Positions 40,692-50,577 are shown, counted from the first letter of the stretch. The stretch: DNA of 64,000 bases from Promicromonospora iranensis (GCF_028994775.1 NZ_JAJQMN010000009.1:62001-126000), one strand, 5' to 3'. Numbers and translations: made by a program. Notes: generated from the sequence alone by a model not told the origin.

Positions 40692-43010
40692 GTGTGCTTC
40701 TTCAGACGAAAGTCCAAGCGAGTAGCGGCAGCCAAGTCCGTTGCGGCGTCGGCTGCCCCGGAAACGGCGTCCGACTCGTCCGCTTCCGAACCGGCCTCCG
40801 CTATGGGGGAGCCCGCGACTGAGACAGAGCGGTCCGAGGCGATGGCGGCAGAGGTGACCTCGAGCGTCGCCGTGCTCGTCGATCAGTCCTCCCCGGCGGC
40901 CGACGCGACGGCCGACCGGATGGCAGGCGCGCCCGATGGGGGATTGGGTGTGGTCCTGGCTGACGTGGACGTGGATCCGACGACGGGGTCTGAGGACGCC
41001 GCGGCACGCGCCAGCGTCCTTTCGAGCGATGCGGCTGCGCCGGACCGGACGGCGAGGCCGGCGATCGAGACATCTGATGGCCGGCCGATATCTGCGGAGA
41101 GAGGGTTGGAGTCAGACGGCCAGGAAGCGGCCACCTTCTCCGCCGGGACACCAGGTGCCGAAGCGGGGGCAGCAACGGCCGTCACCGCGGAGCCGTCCAT
41201 GACTCCGGAACCGTCCGTGACCCCGGAACTGTCCAGCGCCGAAGAGCTATCCGCCGCCGACGAGGCCGGCTCCGAGGGATCCACTTCGGTCGACGAGGAG
41301 TCCGGCGCTCCTGAGGCGGGAGGCATAGCGGAAGAGCTCAAGGCCGGCGAAGGCAGGACCGACGCGGGGGCTCAGGTCGACAGGATCGCGGACCCTGCCG
41401 TGCTGTCGTCCGAGGACATGGTGCTGCCACAGCCCGAGATCATGGACGACATGCCGCGGGATGAGGTCTGGGGTCAGGACCGCCCGGGCCATAAGGGAAA
41501 GAGCGTTGCTGCGTTGAGTGAGCTGATCGAGTCGGTGACCACGCCCGCGACCGCCGCTGAGCATCAGGGTGTCGGCGAGACCGCTGAGTCAGCGACCGCC
41601 GAGGTGATCAACCAGGTCGACGTGGGGATGAGCGTCGGCCACGCCGAGCACGGCACGGTGCCGGCCCCAGCTGACTCCGATCCGGATCAGATGGAGGAGC
41701 TGCCGTCGGACCGCCCGGTTCCAGCTGACGCGATCAAGCGAGCCAGCGAAGCGCTCGATGCGGCCGTGAATGCGGCGCCCGCAGTCCTTGGTCCGGTCTC
41801 GCACGCGGACGATGACGAGGCGGTTGCCCTTGTGGATCCGGAATTCACACATTTCGACAGAGAATCTCAGGCGGAGTCCGAGCCAGATGACGTGGCCAGC
41901 GATTACAGTGGCCGCGTGACGGATCCGATTCCTGTGCAGAGCCTCTCCGCTCCCGGCGTTTCACGTGAAACGTCCGGGGCCGCGCAGATGCCCCATGGCA
42001 CGCAGCAGCCCACGGGCGGCCCTCACGGTGGCGATGACGAGCGTCGGTCAGCCCTCATCGCAACCGTTCCGGCCGTTGACGATACGACGCCTGTCGCCGC
42101 CGAGCTCGCGATGGATGCTCGCCGACGTATCGAGCTCCAGGGGCGACGATTCCCTCGTCCGCCGAAGACTCGCATCATCACGGTGGCCAATCAGAAGGGA
42201 GGGGTCGGCAAGACGACGACCACGGTGAACGTCGCCGCGGGGCTTGCCCAGTCCGGCCTCAACGTGCTGGTCATCGACAACGACCCGCAGGGCAACGCAT
42301 CCACCGCCCTGGGCATTGAGCACCGCGCGGGAACCCCGTCGGTGTACGAGATCTTGGTGGAGGGGGAGTCCCTCGCCAGCACGGTGCAGCAGTGCCCGGA
42401 CATCCCGAACCTGTGGGGCGTTCCCGCGACCATCGACCTCTCCGGTTCCGAGATCGAGCTCGTCTCGCTCGTTTCACGTGAAACGAGGCTCCGGAAGGCG
42501 ATCGACAAGTACCTCGCCGACCGCATCGCCGCCGGCGAGGAGAGGATCGACTACGTCCTGATCGACTGCCCGCCGAGCCTCGGCCTCCTCACGGTCAACG
42601 CGTTCGTGGCGGGTCGCGAGGTCTTCATTCCCATCCAGTGCGAGTACTACGCGCTCGAAGGGCTGAGCCAGCTGCTCAAGACCATCGACCTGATCCGCTC
42701 CCACCTCAACCCGGAGCTGCGCGTCTCGTCCATCCTGCTGACCATGTACGACGGTCGCACCAACCTGGCACAGCAGGTCGCCGGCGAAGTTCGTTCGCAC
42801 TTCCCGGCCGAGACGTTCAAGACGACGATCCCGCGTTCGGTGCGCATCTCTGAGGCTCCGAGCTACGGCCAGACGGTCATGACCTATGACGCGACATCCA
42901 CGGGTGCACTGGCGTACCTTCAGGCATCCCGTGAACTGGCCGAACGCGGCCAGGGTGGTTCGAGCCCGCGCCGTGCGATGCAGGCAGAGCCGGTCGGGGC
43001 GCAGGACTGA
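40692..43010 (+). CDS. parA: ParA chromosome-partitioning ATPase with long acidic N-terminal extension
   Basis: 772 residues from GTG 40692. Residues 1-408 are acidic and low-complexity (Ala, Glu, Ser, Pro, Thr, Asp) after a basic start (FFRRKSKRVAAAKS). The conserved part follows, with the ParA P-loop ANQKGGVGKTTT, NDPQGNAS, VLIDCPPSLGLL and EAPSYGQTV. The frame is open far upstream, but composition switches from Arg-rich (non-coding look) to acidic near 40700, which sets the start; the ribosome binding site is weak. An internal GTG at 41916 would give a 364-residue ParA of usual length, so a shorter product is possible. Known role: ATP-dependent movement of ParB-parS complexes. Two parS sites lie inside. 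Confidence 0.8.
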   Translation: MCFFRRKSKRVAAAKSVAASAAPETASDSSASEPASAMGEPATETERSEAMAAEVTSSVAVLVDQSSPAADATADRMAGAPDGGLGVVLADVDVDPTTGSEDAAARASVLSSDAAAPDRTARPAIETSDGRPISAERGLESDGQEAATFSAGTPGAEAGAATAVTAEPSMTPEPSVTPELSSAEELSAADEAGSEGSTSVDEESGAPEAGGIAEELKAGEGRTDAGAQVDRIADPAVLSSEDMVLPQPEIMDDMPRDEVWGQDRPGHKGKSVAALSELIESVTTPATAAEHQGVGETAESATAEVINQVDVGMSVGHAEHGTVPAPADSDPDQMEELPSDRPVPADAIKRASEALDAAVNAAPAVLGPVSHADDDEAVALVDPEFTHFDRESQAESEPDDVASDYSGRVTDPIPVQSLSAPGVSRETSGAAQMPHGTQQPTGGPHGGDDERRSALIATVPAVDDTTPVAAELAMDARRRIELQGRRFPRPPKTRIITVANQKGGVGKTTTTVNVAAGLAQSGLNVLVIDNDPQGNASTALGIEHRAGTPSVYEILVEGESLASTVQQCPDIPNLWGVPATIDLSGSEIELVSLVSRETRLRKAIDKYLADRIAAGEERIDYVLIDCPPSLGLLTVNAFVAGREVFIPIQCEYYALEGLSQLLKTIDLIRSHLNPELRVSSILLTMYDGRTNLAQQVAGEVRSHFPAETFKTTIPRSVRISEAPSYGQTVMTYDATSTGALAYLQASRELAERGQGGSSPRRAMQAEPVGAQD
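41958..41971. promoter_or_regulatory. parS: parS site inside parA
   Basis: GTTTCACGTGAAAC, encoding VSRET just after the internal GTG 41916. Confidence 0.94.
42471..42484. promoter_or_regulatory. parS: parS site inside parA
   Basis: GTTTCACGTGAAAC, encoding VSRET within the ATPase domain. Confidence 0.94.
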
Positions 43011-43107
43011 TGGTCCGCAGTGACGCACGGGGCGCGATGCGGACCGTGACGATGGAGACGAAGCCTGTCCGCGCTGGGCGCGAGACCGGAACCGACGAGG
43101 AGACACG

Positions 43108-44382
43108 ATGAGTGCGAAGCGACGCGGGCTCGGGCGGGGCCTGGGCGCCCTGATCCCGACGGGTCCTGAGCTGGACGAACAGGGTCCCGGAACAGGACTG
43201 GGCGAGTCCGACGGCGCCGACAACGCACTGGGCGGATCAGTGGCGACCGTGGTCGAGGAGCGCCCATCGCCTGCGCTCGAGGCGACGGACGAGGTCCCGG
43301 TCGGCACCGTCCCGGTCGGCACCGTCGCCGCCGATCCGTCGGCGGAGAAGAAGACCAGCAAGAACAACGGGCCTCGGCCGAGCACGGTGAAGTGGGACTC
43401 GGCGATCGCGAGTGGCCGGCTCTCGGTCGCGAACGAGGCGGCGGAGGGTGGTGGCGCCTCGGCACTGGACGACACGTTCTTCAGCCGGGAGCAGGATGGC
43501 GCGGCCTCGGTTTCACGTGAAACAGCAGAACTTCTTCCGGTGCCGGGCGCGCGTTTCGCCGAGCTCCCCGTCACTGCGATCCGCCCGAACACCTGGCAGC
43601 CGCGCACGGTTTTCGACGAGGGGGACCTCGACGAGCTGGTCGAGTCGATCCGGGAGATCGGCGTACTCCAGCCGATCGTTGTTCGTCCCGACAAGGAGAA
43701 CCCGGGTGAGTACGAACTCATCATGGGTGAGCGGCGTTGGCGCGCGACCCAGGCGGCCGAGCTCGCGACGATCCCGGCGATCGTGCGTGACACCGACGAC
43801 GGTGACATGCTTCGCGACGCGCTGCTGGAGAACCTGCACCGGTCGGACCTGAACCCGCTGGAAGAGGCCGCCGCCTACCGGCAGCTCCTCGACGACTTCG
43901 GCTGCACGCACGAGGAGCTCGCGAACCGGATCGCGCGCAGCCGTCCGCAGATCTCGAACACGCTGCGCCTCCTGCGCCTGCCCCCGCTGGTGCAGCGCCG
44001 TGTCGCCGCGGGCGTGCTCTCGGCAGGCCACGCTCGCGCGCTGCTCGGACTGAGCGACGGGGCGGAGATCGAGCGACTCGCTCAGCGAATCGTGTCGGAG
44101 GGTCTCTCGGTGCGTGCGACCGAGGAGATCGTCATGCTGACCGAGTCGGACGGTGCCACTGGCAAGGCGCGCAAGGCGCCGCGAGCGGGAACCCGCAGCG
44201 AGGCGGTGGACGAGCTGGCCACCCGCCTCTCCGACCGGTTCGAGACCCGGGTCAAGGTGGCGCTCGGCAAGACGAAGGGCCGCATGACCGTGGAGTTTGC
44301 CTCGGTTGAGGATCTCAACCGGATCCTCAATGTCATGGCTCCCGACGAGCGCGGGCTCCTGAAGCCGCCCACCGACTCCTGA
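43108..44382 (+). CDS. parB: ParB chromosome-partitioning CTPase
   Basis: 424 residues from ATG 43108, 97 nt after parA. N-terminal ParA-activating motif ([14 protein letters not shown]), low-complexity linker (20-145), ParB/Srx CTP-binding domain with GERRWRA and [14 protein letters not shown], KorB-like helix-turn-helix ([23 protein letters not shown]), and a C-terminal dimerisation domain. Known role: CTP-dependent clamp loaded at parS, spreading on origin DNA. One parS lies in its own linker at 43510. Followed by a perfect 20-bp hairpin. Confidence 0.97.
   Translation: MSAKRRGLGRGLGALIPTGPELDEQGPGTGLGESDGADNALGGSVATVVEERPSPALEATDEVPVGTVPVGTVAADPSAEKKTSKNNGPRPSTVKWDSAIASGRLSVANEAAEGGGASALDDTFFSREQDGAASVSRETAELLPVPGARFAELPVTAIRPNTWQPRTVFDEGDLDELVESIREIGVLQPIVVRPDKENPGEYELIMGERRWRATQAAELATIPAIVRDTDDGDMLRDALLENLHRSDLNPLEEAAAYRQLLDDFGCTHEELANRIARSRPQISNTLRLLRLPPLVQRRVAAGVLSAGHARALLGLSDGAEIERLAQRIVSEGLSVRATEEIVMLTESDGATGKARKAPRAGTRSEAVDELATRLSDRFETRVKVALGKTKGRMTVEFASVEDLNRILNVMAPDERGLLKPPTDS
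43510..43523. promoter_or_regulatory. parS: parS site inside parB
   Basis: GTTTCACGTGAAAC, encoding VSRET in the ParB linker. Confidence 0.94.
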
Positions 44383-44421
44383 CGCGCTGAGACGCCGGCG
44401 CCGAAGACTCGGCGGCGGCGC

Positions 44422-44476
44422 ATGAACGGCTCTGGGCCGGCATCCTCACCAGGGAAGCCGGCCCAGAGCCGTTCAT
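44422..44476. terminator. Perfect 20-bp hairpin between convergent parB and ddl
   Basis: Bases 44422-44441 are the exact reverse complement of 44457-44476, with a 15-nt loop. Between the parB stop (44382) and the ddl stop (44495), so it works in both directions. Confidence 0.92.
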
Positions 44477-44494
44477 ACGCGGCGGTAGCTGGTG

Positions 44495-45544
44495 CTACCG
44501 CGCCCGAGCAAGGGCGGTGTCCACGATGGTGCGGTACAGCGGAGCGAGGTCACGGCCGCTCGCCGCGACGGCCTGCGGGAGGAGCGACATCTCCGTCATG
44601 CCCGGCGCCACGTTGACCTCCAGGATGTGGGCGGTACCCGAGGCATCGAGGATCAGGTCGGTGCGCGAGAGGTGACGCAGGTGCAGGGCCTCGTGAGCGC
44701 GCACGGCAGCGTCCGACACCTGGGCCGCCTGGTCCGCCGTGAGGCGGGCGGGAGCGAAGAACTCGGTCTCTCCGGCGACGTAGCGGGCCGCATAGTCGTA
44801 ACCGCCGTCGGCCACGATCTCCACGGCGGGCAGCGCCTCCGGTCCTCGAGGTCCGTCGATCACGCTGATGGCCAGCTCGACCCCGGTGATTGCGCGCTCG
44901 ATGAGGGCGGTCTCGCCGTAGGCGAAGCACTCCACCATCGCGCGCGGCAGATCCTCGGCGCGGCTCACTATCGTGACGCCTAGTGCAGATCCACCCTCGG
45001 TCGGCTTCACGACGAGGGGGAGGCCGAGGTGCCGCACTATCGTGTCGAGCACCGGCTGCGCGCCGAGATCCCGGAAGAGGCTCTGGGGGAGTGTCACGTA
45101 GTCAGGCGTGGCGAGGCCGGCGTCGAGCAGAGCGGCCTTCGAGATCGGCTTGTTCCAGACGACGCGGCTGGCGCGCGGGCCGGAGCCCACGTACGGCAGA
45201 CCGACCATGTCCAGCACATCGCGCACCGAGCCGTCCTCGCCGGAGGCGCCGTGCAGCAGGGGCCAGACCACGTCGGGTCCGGTCTCACGCAGGAACGTCA
45301 GGAGGTCGGCGTCGACGTCGTGCAGCACGACCTCCAGGCCGGTGGAGCGCAGTGCCTCGGCGACCCGCCGGCCTGACCGCAGGGACACGTCACGCTCGTG
45401 CGACAGCCCGCCGGCGAGGACGGCCACCAGCGGAGTCCGCCCTGCGGCGTCGGGCAGGGGTGGGACTGCGGGCGAGCCCGCCGGCGCATCGGGCGACGTC
45501 GGTGCGGAGGGGGTGGAGGCGGAACTGGGCATCGAGAGACTCAC
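44495..45544 (-). CDS. ddl: D-alanine--D-alanine ligase family protein
   Basis: 349 residues from GTG 45544 (ATG 45532 is an alternative; neither has a clear ribosome binding site). A Pro/Ala/Ser-rich extension of about 35 residues precedes the ligase. ATP-grasp ligase features: VLAGGLSHERDVSLRSG, LLHGASGEDGSVRDVLD, KPTEGGSALGV, ERAITGVELAISV, and the metal-binding end ILEVNVAPGMTEMSLLP. Known reaction: ATP-dependent joining of two D-Ala for peptidoglycan. Whether it is the main Ddl or a second copy cannot be told from this window. Same strand as the aminotransferase upstream. Confidence 0.88.
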   Translation of the reverse strand: MSLSMPSSASTPSAPTSPDAPAGSPAVPPLPDAAGRTPLVAVLAGGLSHERDVSLRSGRRVAEALRSTGLEVVLHDVDADLLTFLRETGPDVVWPLLHGASGEDGSVRDVLDMVGLPYVGSGPRASRVVWNKPISKAALLDAGLATPDYVTLPQSLFRDLGAQPVLDTIVRHLGLPLVVKPTEGGSALGVTIVSRAEDLPRAMVECFAYGETALIERAITGVELAISVIDGPRGPEALPAVEIVADGGYDYAARYVAGETEFFAPARLTADQAAQVSDAAVRAHEALHLRHLSRTDLILDASGTAHILEVNVAPGMTEMSLLPQAVAASGRDLAPLYRTIVDTALARAR

Positions 45545-45628
45545 TCGGTAGTGATCAACGGGTCAGCTGTCATCGTGCCAGACGGCGACACACCGGGTGA
45601 CCTGCGCGCCCGACCTGAGTGCCGAGGG

Positions 45629-46939
45629 TCACGCCAGGTCGGGCGCGGGGCCTTCGACGTCGTCCGTGTCGGGGTCGGGCTGTGCCGAGGTGCCGAAGAT
45701 CTGCACCAGCTCGGACTCGCCGTTCACGACGCCGGCGAGCCGGCGCACGCCCTCACGGATCCGTTCTGGTGTGGGGAAGCAGAACGACAGGCGCATGTGG
45801 TCGGAGCCGCTGCCGTCGTAGTAGAAAGCGGTGCCGGGCACGTACGCCACGCGCGCGGTGACTGCGCGGGGGAGCATCGCACGCGCGTCGAGGCCGTCGG
45901 GCAGCCGCACCCACACGAAGAACCCACCCTTGGGCACGTTCCACGACGCGCTCGGTAGATGTTCACCCAGCGCACCCACCAGCGCGTCGCGTCGCTCGCG
46001 GTACAGCTCGCGGTAGGCCTTGATCTGCGCCTTCCAGTCGCACGTCTCAAGGTAAGTCGCCACGGCGAGCTGCGAGGCGTTCGACGGCGACAGGACCGCC
46101 GACTCGCTCGCCAGTACGAGCTTGTCCCGTACGGCATGCGGTGCGATCACGAAGCCGACGCGGTAGCCGGGGGCGAACGTCTTGGAGAACGAGCCGAGGT
46201 ACAGCACCCCGTCCGTGTCGTAGGAGCGGAGCGCGGGCATCGGCTCCTCGTCAAAGCCGAGCAGGCCGTACGGGTTGTCCTCGACGACGAGGACGCCGTG
46301 CCGACGGCAGATCTCGAGCACCTGCGGGCGGCGCTCGGCGGACAGCGAGACACCTGCGGGGTTCTGGAAGGTCGGGACCGTGTACACGAACTTCACGCGT
46401 CGACCGGCTGCCGCGAGGCGCGTGAGGGCCGCGTCGAGCTCCGCGGGGACGAGCCCGTCGGTGTCGAGCGGCACCTGGACGACGTCGGCCTGGTATGACC
46501 TGAAGACGCCGAGCGCTCCGACGTACGACGGCGCCTCGGCGATCACCACGTCACCGGGATCCACGAAGATGCGGGTCACCAGGTCGAGTGCGGACTGTGA
46601 TCCGGTGGTGACGACCACGTCGTCAGGATGGGCGGAGACACCCTCGAGGGCGACGACCTGGGTGATGTGCTCGCGCAGGCTCTCCTCGCCCTGACCGGAG
46701 CCGTACTGGAGGGCGGTGGTTCCCTTGGTGATGATGAGCCGCTGCATGGTCTCGGCGATGACGTCGAGCGGGAGGCCCTCGAGATACGGCATGCCGCCCG
46801 CGAGCGAGACCACCTCGGGCCGGTTCGCCACCGAGAACAGTGCCCGGATCTCCGACGCCCGCATGCCGTGTGCCCGTGCCGCGTAGGAGCCGAACCAAGG
46901 GTCGAGGCGGTTACCGGCGGTCTCGGGGAGCTCGTTCAC
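45629..46939 (-). CDS. PLP-dependent aminotransferase (class I/II, 2-aminoadipate/LysN-like)
   Basis: 436 residues from ATG 46939. Fold type I aminotransferase with SLAGGMPYLEGLP, LQYGSGQGEESLREHI, TTGSQSALDL, VPTFQNPAG, DNPYGLL and the PLP lysine in YLGSFSKTFAPGYRVGF. No N-terminal GntR domain, so it is an enzyme rather than a MocR regulator. Sequence style is that of 2-aminoadipate or valine-pyruvate transaminases; the substrate is not settled. Lies between trxA and ddl on the minus strand. Confidence 0.9.
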   Translation of the reverse strand: MNELPETAGNRLDPWFGSYAARAHGMRASEIRALFSVANRPEVVSLAGGMPYLEGLPLDVIAETMQRLIITKGTTALQYGSGQGEESLREHITQVVALEGVSAHPDDVVVTTGSQSALDLVTRIFVDPGDVVIAEAPSYVGALGVFRSYQADVVQVPLDTDGLVPAELDAALTRLAAAGRRVKFVYTVPTFQNPAGVSLSAERRPQVLEICRRHGVLVVEDNPYGLLGFDEEPMPALRSYDTDGVLYLGSFSKTFAPGYRVGFVIAPHAVRDKLVLASESAVLSPSNASQLAVATYLETCDWKAQIKAYRELYRERRDALVGALGEHLPSASWNVPKGGFFVWVRLPDGLDARAMLPRAVTARVAYVPGTAFYYDGSGSDHMRLSFCFPTPERIREGVRRLAGVVNGESELVQIFGTSAQPDPDTDDVEGPAPDLA

Positions 46940-47023
46940 GCGGCCCAGTCTCGCATGAGGGGGGTGTGCAGCCCTGTGACCGATCGTGGCGAAACGGTGA
47001 GATTACGCGCCTGGGAACGACAA

Positions 47024-47079
47024 GAGCGCGTGTCCGGAGCCACACCTGGTGACGTCACCAGGTGGACGGACACGCGCTC
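47024..47079 (-). terminator. Nested hairpin downstream of trxA
   Basis: GAGCGCGTGTCCG (47024-47036) pairs with CGGACACGCGCTC (47067-47079). Inside lies a perfect 22-nt palindrome at 47043-47064 centred on GACGTC. Directly downstream of trxA on the minus strand. Confidence 0.85.
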
Positions 47080-47099
47080 GTCGTAGCGAGGTGTGCGGA

Positions 47100-47426
47100 T
47101 CAGTCGGCGAGGACCGCGTCGATCTCCTCGGTCAGCGCACGCTTCGGACGGGCGCCGATGATCGACTTGACGACCTCACCGCCCTTGTAGACATTGAGCG
47201 TCGGGATCGAGACGATGCCGTAGTCCATGGCGGTCTGGCGGTTCTCGTCGGTGTCGATCTTGACGATCTTGATCTTGCCCTCGTACTCGTCCGAGAGCTC
47301 CTCGAGGATCGGCGCCACCATGCGGCACGGACCGCACCAGGTGGCCCAGAAGTCGACGAAGACAGGAATGTCAGAGTCGAGAACCTCGGTCTTGAAGGTG
47401 TCGTCGGTGACCTTGATGGTGCTCAT
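47100..47426 (-). CDS. trxA: Thioredoxin
   Basis: 108 residues from ATG 47426. Active site WCGPC with Cys31 and Cys34, cis-Pro segment [15 protein letters not shown]. Known role: protein disulfide reduction, recycled by the thioredoxin reductase encoded just upstream (67 nt apart, same strand). Confidence 0.97.
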   Translation of the reverse strand: MSTIKVTDDTFKTEVLDSDIPVFVDFWATWCGPCRMVAPILEELSDEYEGKIKIVKIDTDENRQTAMDYGIVSIPTLNVYKGGEVVKSIIGARPKRALTEEIDAVLAD

Positions 47427-47493
47427 CCAGCATCTCCTTGTTCGTGGCCCTGAGGGCCGAGAGGGGCGGGTTCGGTGAGAGTCGGCCGGGAGA

Positions 47494-48489
47494 TCAGTCG
47501 TTCAGTGAGTCGAGGAACGCCTGGGCGTCCAGCGCCGCGGAGCAGCCCGAGCCGGCGGCCGTGATCGCCTGGCGGTAGGTGTGGTCGACGGCGTCGCCGC
47601 AGGCGAAGACGCCGGGGAGGTTCGTGCGGGTGCTGCGGCCCTCGACGAGGATGTAGCCGTTCTCATCCAGGTCGACCTGGCCCTTGACCAGGTCGGTGCG
47701 CGGCTCGTGACCGATCGCTACGAACAGGCCGGTCGCTTCCAGGTCCCGGATCTCACCGGTGACCGTGTCGCGCAGGCTGACGCCCGAAACCTTGTTCTCA
47801 CCGGTGATGCCGGCGACCTCGCTGTTCCACGCGAACTCGATCTTCGGGTCCGCGAGGGCCCGCTCGGCCATGATCTTGGAGGCGCGCAGGTCGTCGCGGC
47901 GGTGCACGACGGTGACCTTGGACGCGAACCGGGTGAGGAACGTGGCCTCCTCCATCGCGGAGTCACCACCGCCCACCACTGCGATGTCCTGGTCGCGGAA
48001 GAAGAATCCGTCGCAGGTGGCGCACCACGAGACGCCGCGCCCAGAGAGACGCTTCTCGTCAGAGAGGCCCAGCTCCCGATACGCGGAGCCGGTGGCAAGG
48101 ATGACGGCGCGGGCGCGATAGGTGTCGCCGCCGCCGGTCACGATGGTCTTGACCTCGCCGGTGAGCTCGACCTGCTCGGCGTCGTCCCAGATGACCTGGG
48201 CGCCGAACTTCTCGGCCTGCTCACGCATGGCCTCCATCATGTCGGGACCCTGGATCCCGGCGGGGAAGCCGGGGAAGTTCTCCACCTCGGTGGTGTTCAT
48301 CAGAGCGCCACCGGCAGTGACCGAGCCCGCGATGACGACGGGCGCGAAGCCTGCGCGCGCGGCGTAGATGGCTGCGGTATATCCCGCGGGGCCGGACCCC
48401 ACGATGACGACGTCGAGCACGGCGGCGTCGGTGTTCCCGGCAGCCGGAGCGGTGGTCTGTTCGGTCAAGGTGTTCTCCTCGAGTTCCAT
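47494..48489 (-). CDS. trxB: Thioredoxin-disulfide reductase
   Basis: 331 residues from ATG 48489, with GGAG-like sequence upstream. FAD-binding [17 protein letters not shown], redox motif WCATCDG with Cys156 and Cys159, NADPH motif [10 protein letters not shown], and ATD-type end [16 protein letters not shown]. Known role: NADPH-dependent reduction of TrxA. Operon with trxA. Confidence 0.97.
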   Translation of the reverse strand: MELEENTLTEQTTAPAAGNTDAAVLDVVIVGSGPAGYTAAIYAARAGFAPVVIAGSVTAGGALMNTTEVENFPGFPAGIQGPDMMEAMREQAEKFGAQVIWDDAEQVELTGEVKTIVTGGGDTYRARAVILATGSAYRELGLSDEKRLSGRGVSWCATCDGFFFRDQDIAVVGGGDSAMEEATFLTRFASKVTVVHRRDDLRASKIMAERALADPKIEFAWNSEVAGITGENKVSGVSLRDTVTGEIRDLEATGLFVAIGHEPRTDLVKGQVDLDENGYILVEGRSTRTNLPGVFACGDAVDHTYRQAITAAGSGCSAALDAQAFLDSLND

Positions 48490-48622
48490 GGGCACACGCC
48501 ATAACACGCGACCGTGTCCTAGTGTTCCAGGCCAGGTCACCTGGAGCGCGGTGCCGAGCGTGAACCTCACCACAGCACATCGAACTTCTTCGATGGGCCA
48601 TAGGCCTAGGTGCTCGGACGCG

Positions 48623-48679
48623 CAGAACGCCGGGGAAACGAACCATCGACATCATGTGTTCGTTCCCACCGGCGTTCTG
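48623..48679 (-). terminator. Long imperfect hairpin downstream of the pseudokinase gene
   Basis: Arm 48623-48643 pairs with 48658-48679 over about 21 bp with one bulge and one G-U pair, 30 nt beyond the pseudokinase stop at 48709. Loop of 14 nt. Confidence 0.75.
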
Positions 48680-48708
48680 GATTGCTCATGCTGGCTGACC
48701 ACGGCGGG

Positions 48709-50577
48709 TCAGCTCAGCACTACCTCGTTCAGCTCGAGACGGAAGCCGTCCGACACCTGCGGAAGCTCGGTGACCCAGATCGTGAACGAGTCGCTCACGA
48801 CGGGTTCGGTCAGCTCGAACGTCGTGGTGTTCGAGAAGGTGCCCTCGGCGAGCACCTCGCCGCCCTCGCCGCCCTTGAGGATCTGCACCTTGCCGCCAGG
48901 GGTGTTGGTCAGCAGCTCCACCTTGGTGACCGACGCCGGCTCCCGAAGCTTGAGCTCCATGCCGAGCGAGTCCTTGAAACCACCGAAGGCGGCCTGCTGG
49001 TAGGTGGTCGTGTAGTAGAACGTCGCCGGGTCGGTGTCGTACGCGAGCTCAACCTTCTCGGGGTGGTCGATGGTCTGACCCTCCCAGTCGAGAGTGCCCA
49101 GGAGCGCTGCCGAGTCGATCACCGGACGCGCCTCGGTCTGCGCCGGGGGAGACGGAGGCGCGCTGCCCTCACCCTCCTCACCGGCGCCGCCGGCCGACGA
49201 CGACACCGTCGGCGTCGGCGAAGCCTCGGCGATCAGGGCCGGCGGGGGCGTGAGCACGGCGTTGATCGCCCAGATCAGGCCCGCCACCACGGCGACACCC
49301 ACCAGCCCGAGCACGATCGGCGTGGGATTGACGCCACCGCGCTTGGGTGCGGGCTGTGTGGCGAACCCCCCGTCCTGGTCGTAGTGACCGGCGTTGGGGT
49401 CGTAGCCACCCGGGGCGTACTGGGGAGGGTACTGCTGAGGTGCGCCCTGCTGCGCGTACTGCGCCTGGTCGTACCCGGGCGGGACCTGCCCGACGGGCTG
49501 GCCGAACTGGTCGTAGCCCACGGGCGCAGCGCCACCCGGGGGAGGCGGCGGCACAGGGTTGTGCTCGCCGTAGGTCTGCGGCTCGTAGGTGTACTCGTTC
49601 TGCGGCTCGGGATAACCCGCGGGCACATTGCCCGCTCCCATCGCCATCGTCTCGTCGTTGCGTGCGATCCGTCCGGTGACGGGGCGTCGTACGGGCGGTG
49701 TGCCCTCGCCGCCGCCGAAAGCGTCGGCGATGGACTGCCGCCGCGGCCCCTCCGGCTCGGGCTGCACAAATCCAGGCAGCGATGCCACTACGGAAACCTC
49801 TCCCCACGGCAGGAGAGCCGTGGTCACGTCGTCGGGGTTCATCGGTCCGTCGGTGCTGCCGGGCGCGTTGAACGTCCGGCCCACCAGAGCATCGATGTCG
49901 GCGTCCACGTGGGGAACCAGCGTGGACAGCGGCGCCACAGCGCCGGATTCGTCGTGCTGCGCGGGCAGCGGGATCAGGGTGTCCTTAGCGATCCAGTCGG
50001 CTTCGAGGTCCTGGCCTGGCCAGCGTGCCGTCATCGCGTAGTAGAGCAGGGCTACCAGACCTTGCGCGTCGAGCTGCGCAGGCTGGACGTTGAGCGTCTC
50101 GCCGGAGGCGAGACCGCCGTCGAGCCCCAGGCCGGTGACCCGGACCTGGTGGCCGTCCACCCGTACGGCCTCGGGACGCAGCGCGGTGTGGTGCACACCG
50201 CGCGCGTGCGCCACGCTGAGGGCAGAGGCCGCCTCGCCGACGATCGCCCTGGCCTGCTGCTCGTCGACCAGGCCGCTCGAGACGACCTCGGTCAGCGTGG
50301 TGCCGGTGTGCGGTTCCGTGACGACATACTTGCGGCCGTCGGCGTCGGACCCGGCGTCGAGGACGCGGACCAGACGGGGATCCGTCACGAGCGCGGCACG
50401 GCGGGCGGAGTCCAAGGAGTCGCCGGCATAGGGCCCCGTCACGAGGGTCACACGGACCTCACGGTCCAGGATCAGGTCGTGCGCCTCCCAGGCGGTTGCC
50501 GCGGCAAGGTCGGTCGACGCCTGCTGGCTGAGCCTGTATCTCTCGACCAGCACGCTGCCTGGCTCGACGGTGCTCAC
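48709..50577 (-). CDS. Membrane pseudokinase (MurJ partner) with C-terminal discoidin-like domain
   Basis: 622 residues from GTG 50577, behind GAGGAGG. Residues 10-290 have a kinase-like fold without catalytic residues: the ATP lysine is Thr44 (VRVTLV), the HRD catalytic Asp is Ala132 and its Asn is Ala137 (GVHHTALRPEAV), and the DFG Asp is Gly149 (VTGLGLDG). A Gly/Tyr/Gln/Pro-rich linker follows, then a membrane helix at about 413-435 and an outer beta-sandwich domain. In mycobacteria the equivalent pseudokinase is fused to MviN/MurJ and, when phosphorylated by PknB, recruits FhaA. Here it is a separate gene directly downstream of murJ. Binding to FhaA (3480-4196) is inferred. Confidence 0.88.
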   Translation of the reverse strand: MSTVEPGSVLVERYRLSQQASTDLAAATAWEAHDLILDREVRVTLVTGPYAGDSLDSARRAALVTDPRLVRVLDAGSDADGRKYVVTEPHTGTTLTEVVSSGLVDEQQARAIVGEAASALSVAHARGVHHTALRPEAVRVDGHQVRVTGLGLDGGLASGETLNVQPAQLDAQGLVALLYYAMTARWPGQDLEADWIAKDTLIPLPAQHDESGAVAPLSTLVPHVDADIDALVGRTFNAPGSTDGPMNPDDVTTALLPWGEVSVVASLPGFVQPEPEGPRRQSIADAFGGGEGTPPVRRPVTGRIARNDETMAMGAGNVPAGYPEPQNEYTYEPQTYGEHNPVPPPPPGGAAPVGYDQFGQPVGQVPPGYDQAQYAQQGAPQQYPPQYAPGGYDPNAGHYDQDGGFATQPAPKRGGVNPTPIVLGLVGVAVVAGLIWAINAVLTPPPALIAEASPTPTVSSSAGGAGEEGEGSAPPSPPAQTEARPVIDSAALLGTLDWEGQTIDHPEKVELAYDTDPATFYYTTTYQQAAFGGFKDSLGMELKLREPASVTKVELLTNTPGGKVQILKGGEGGEVLAEGTFSNTTTFELTEPVVSDSFTIWVTELPQVSDGFRLELNEVVLS

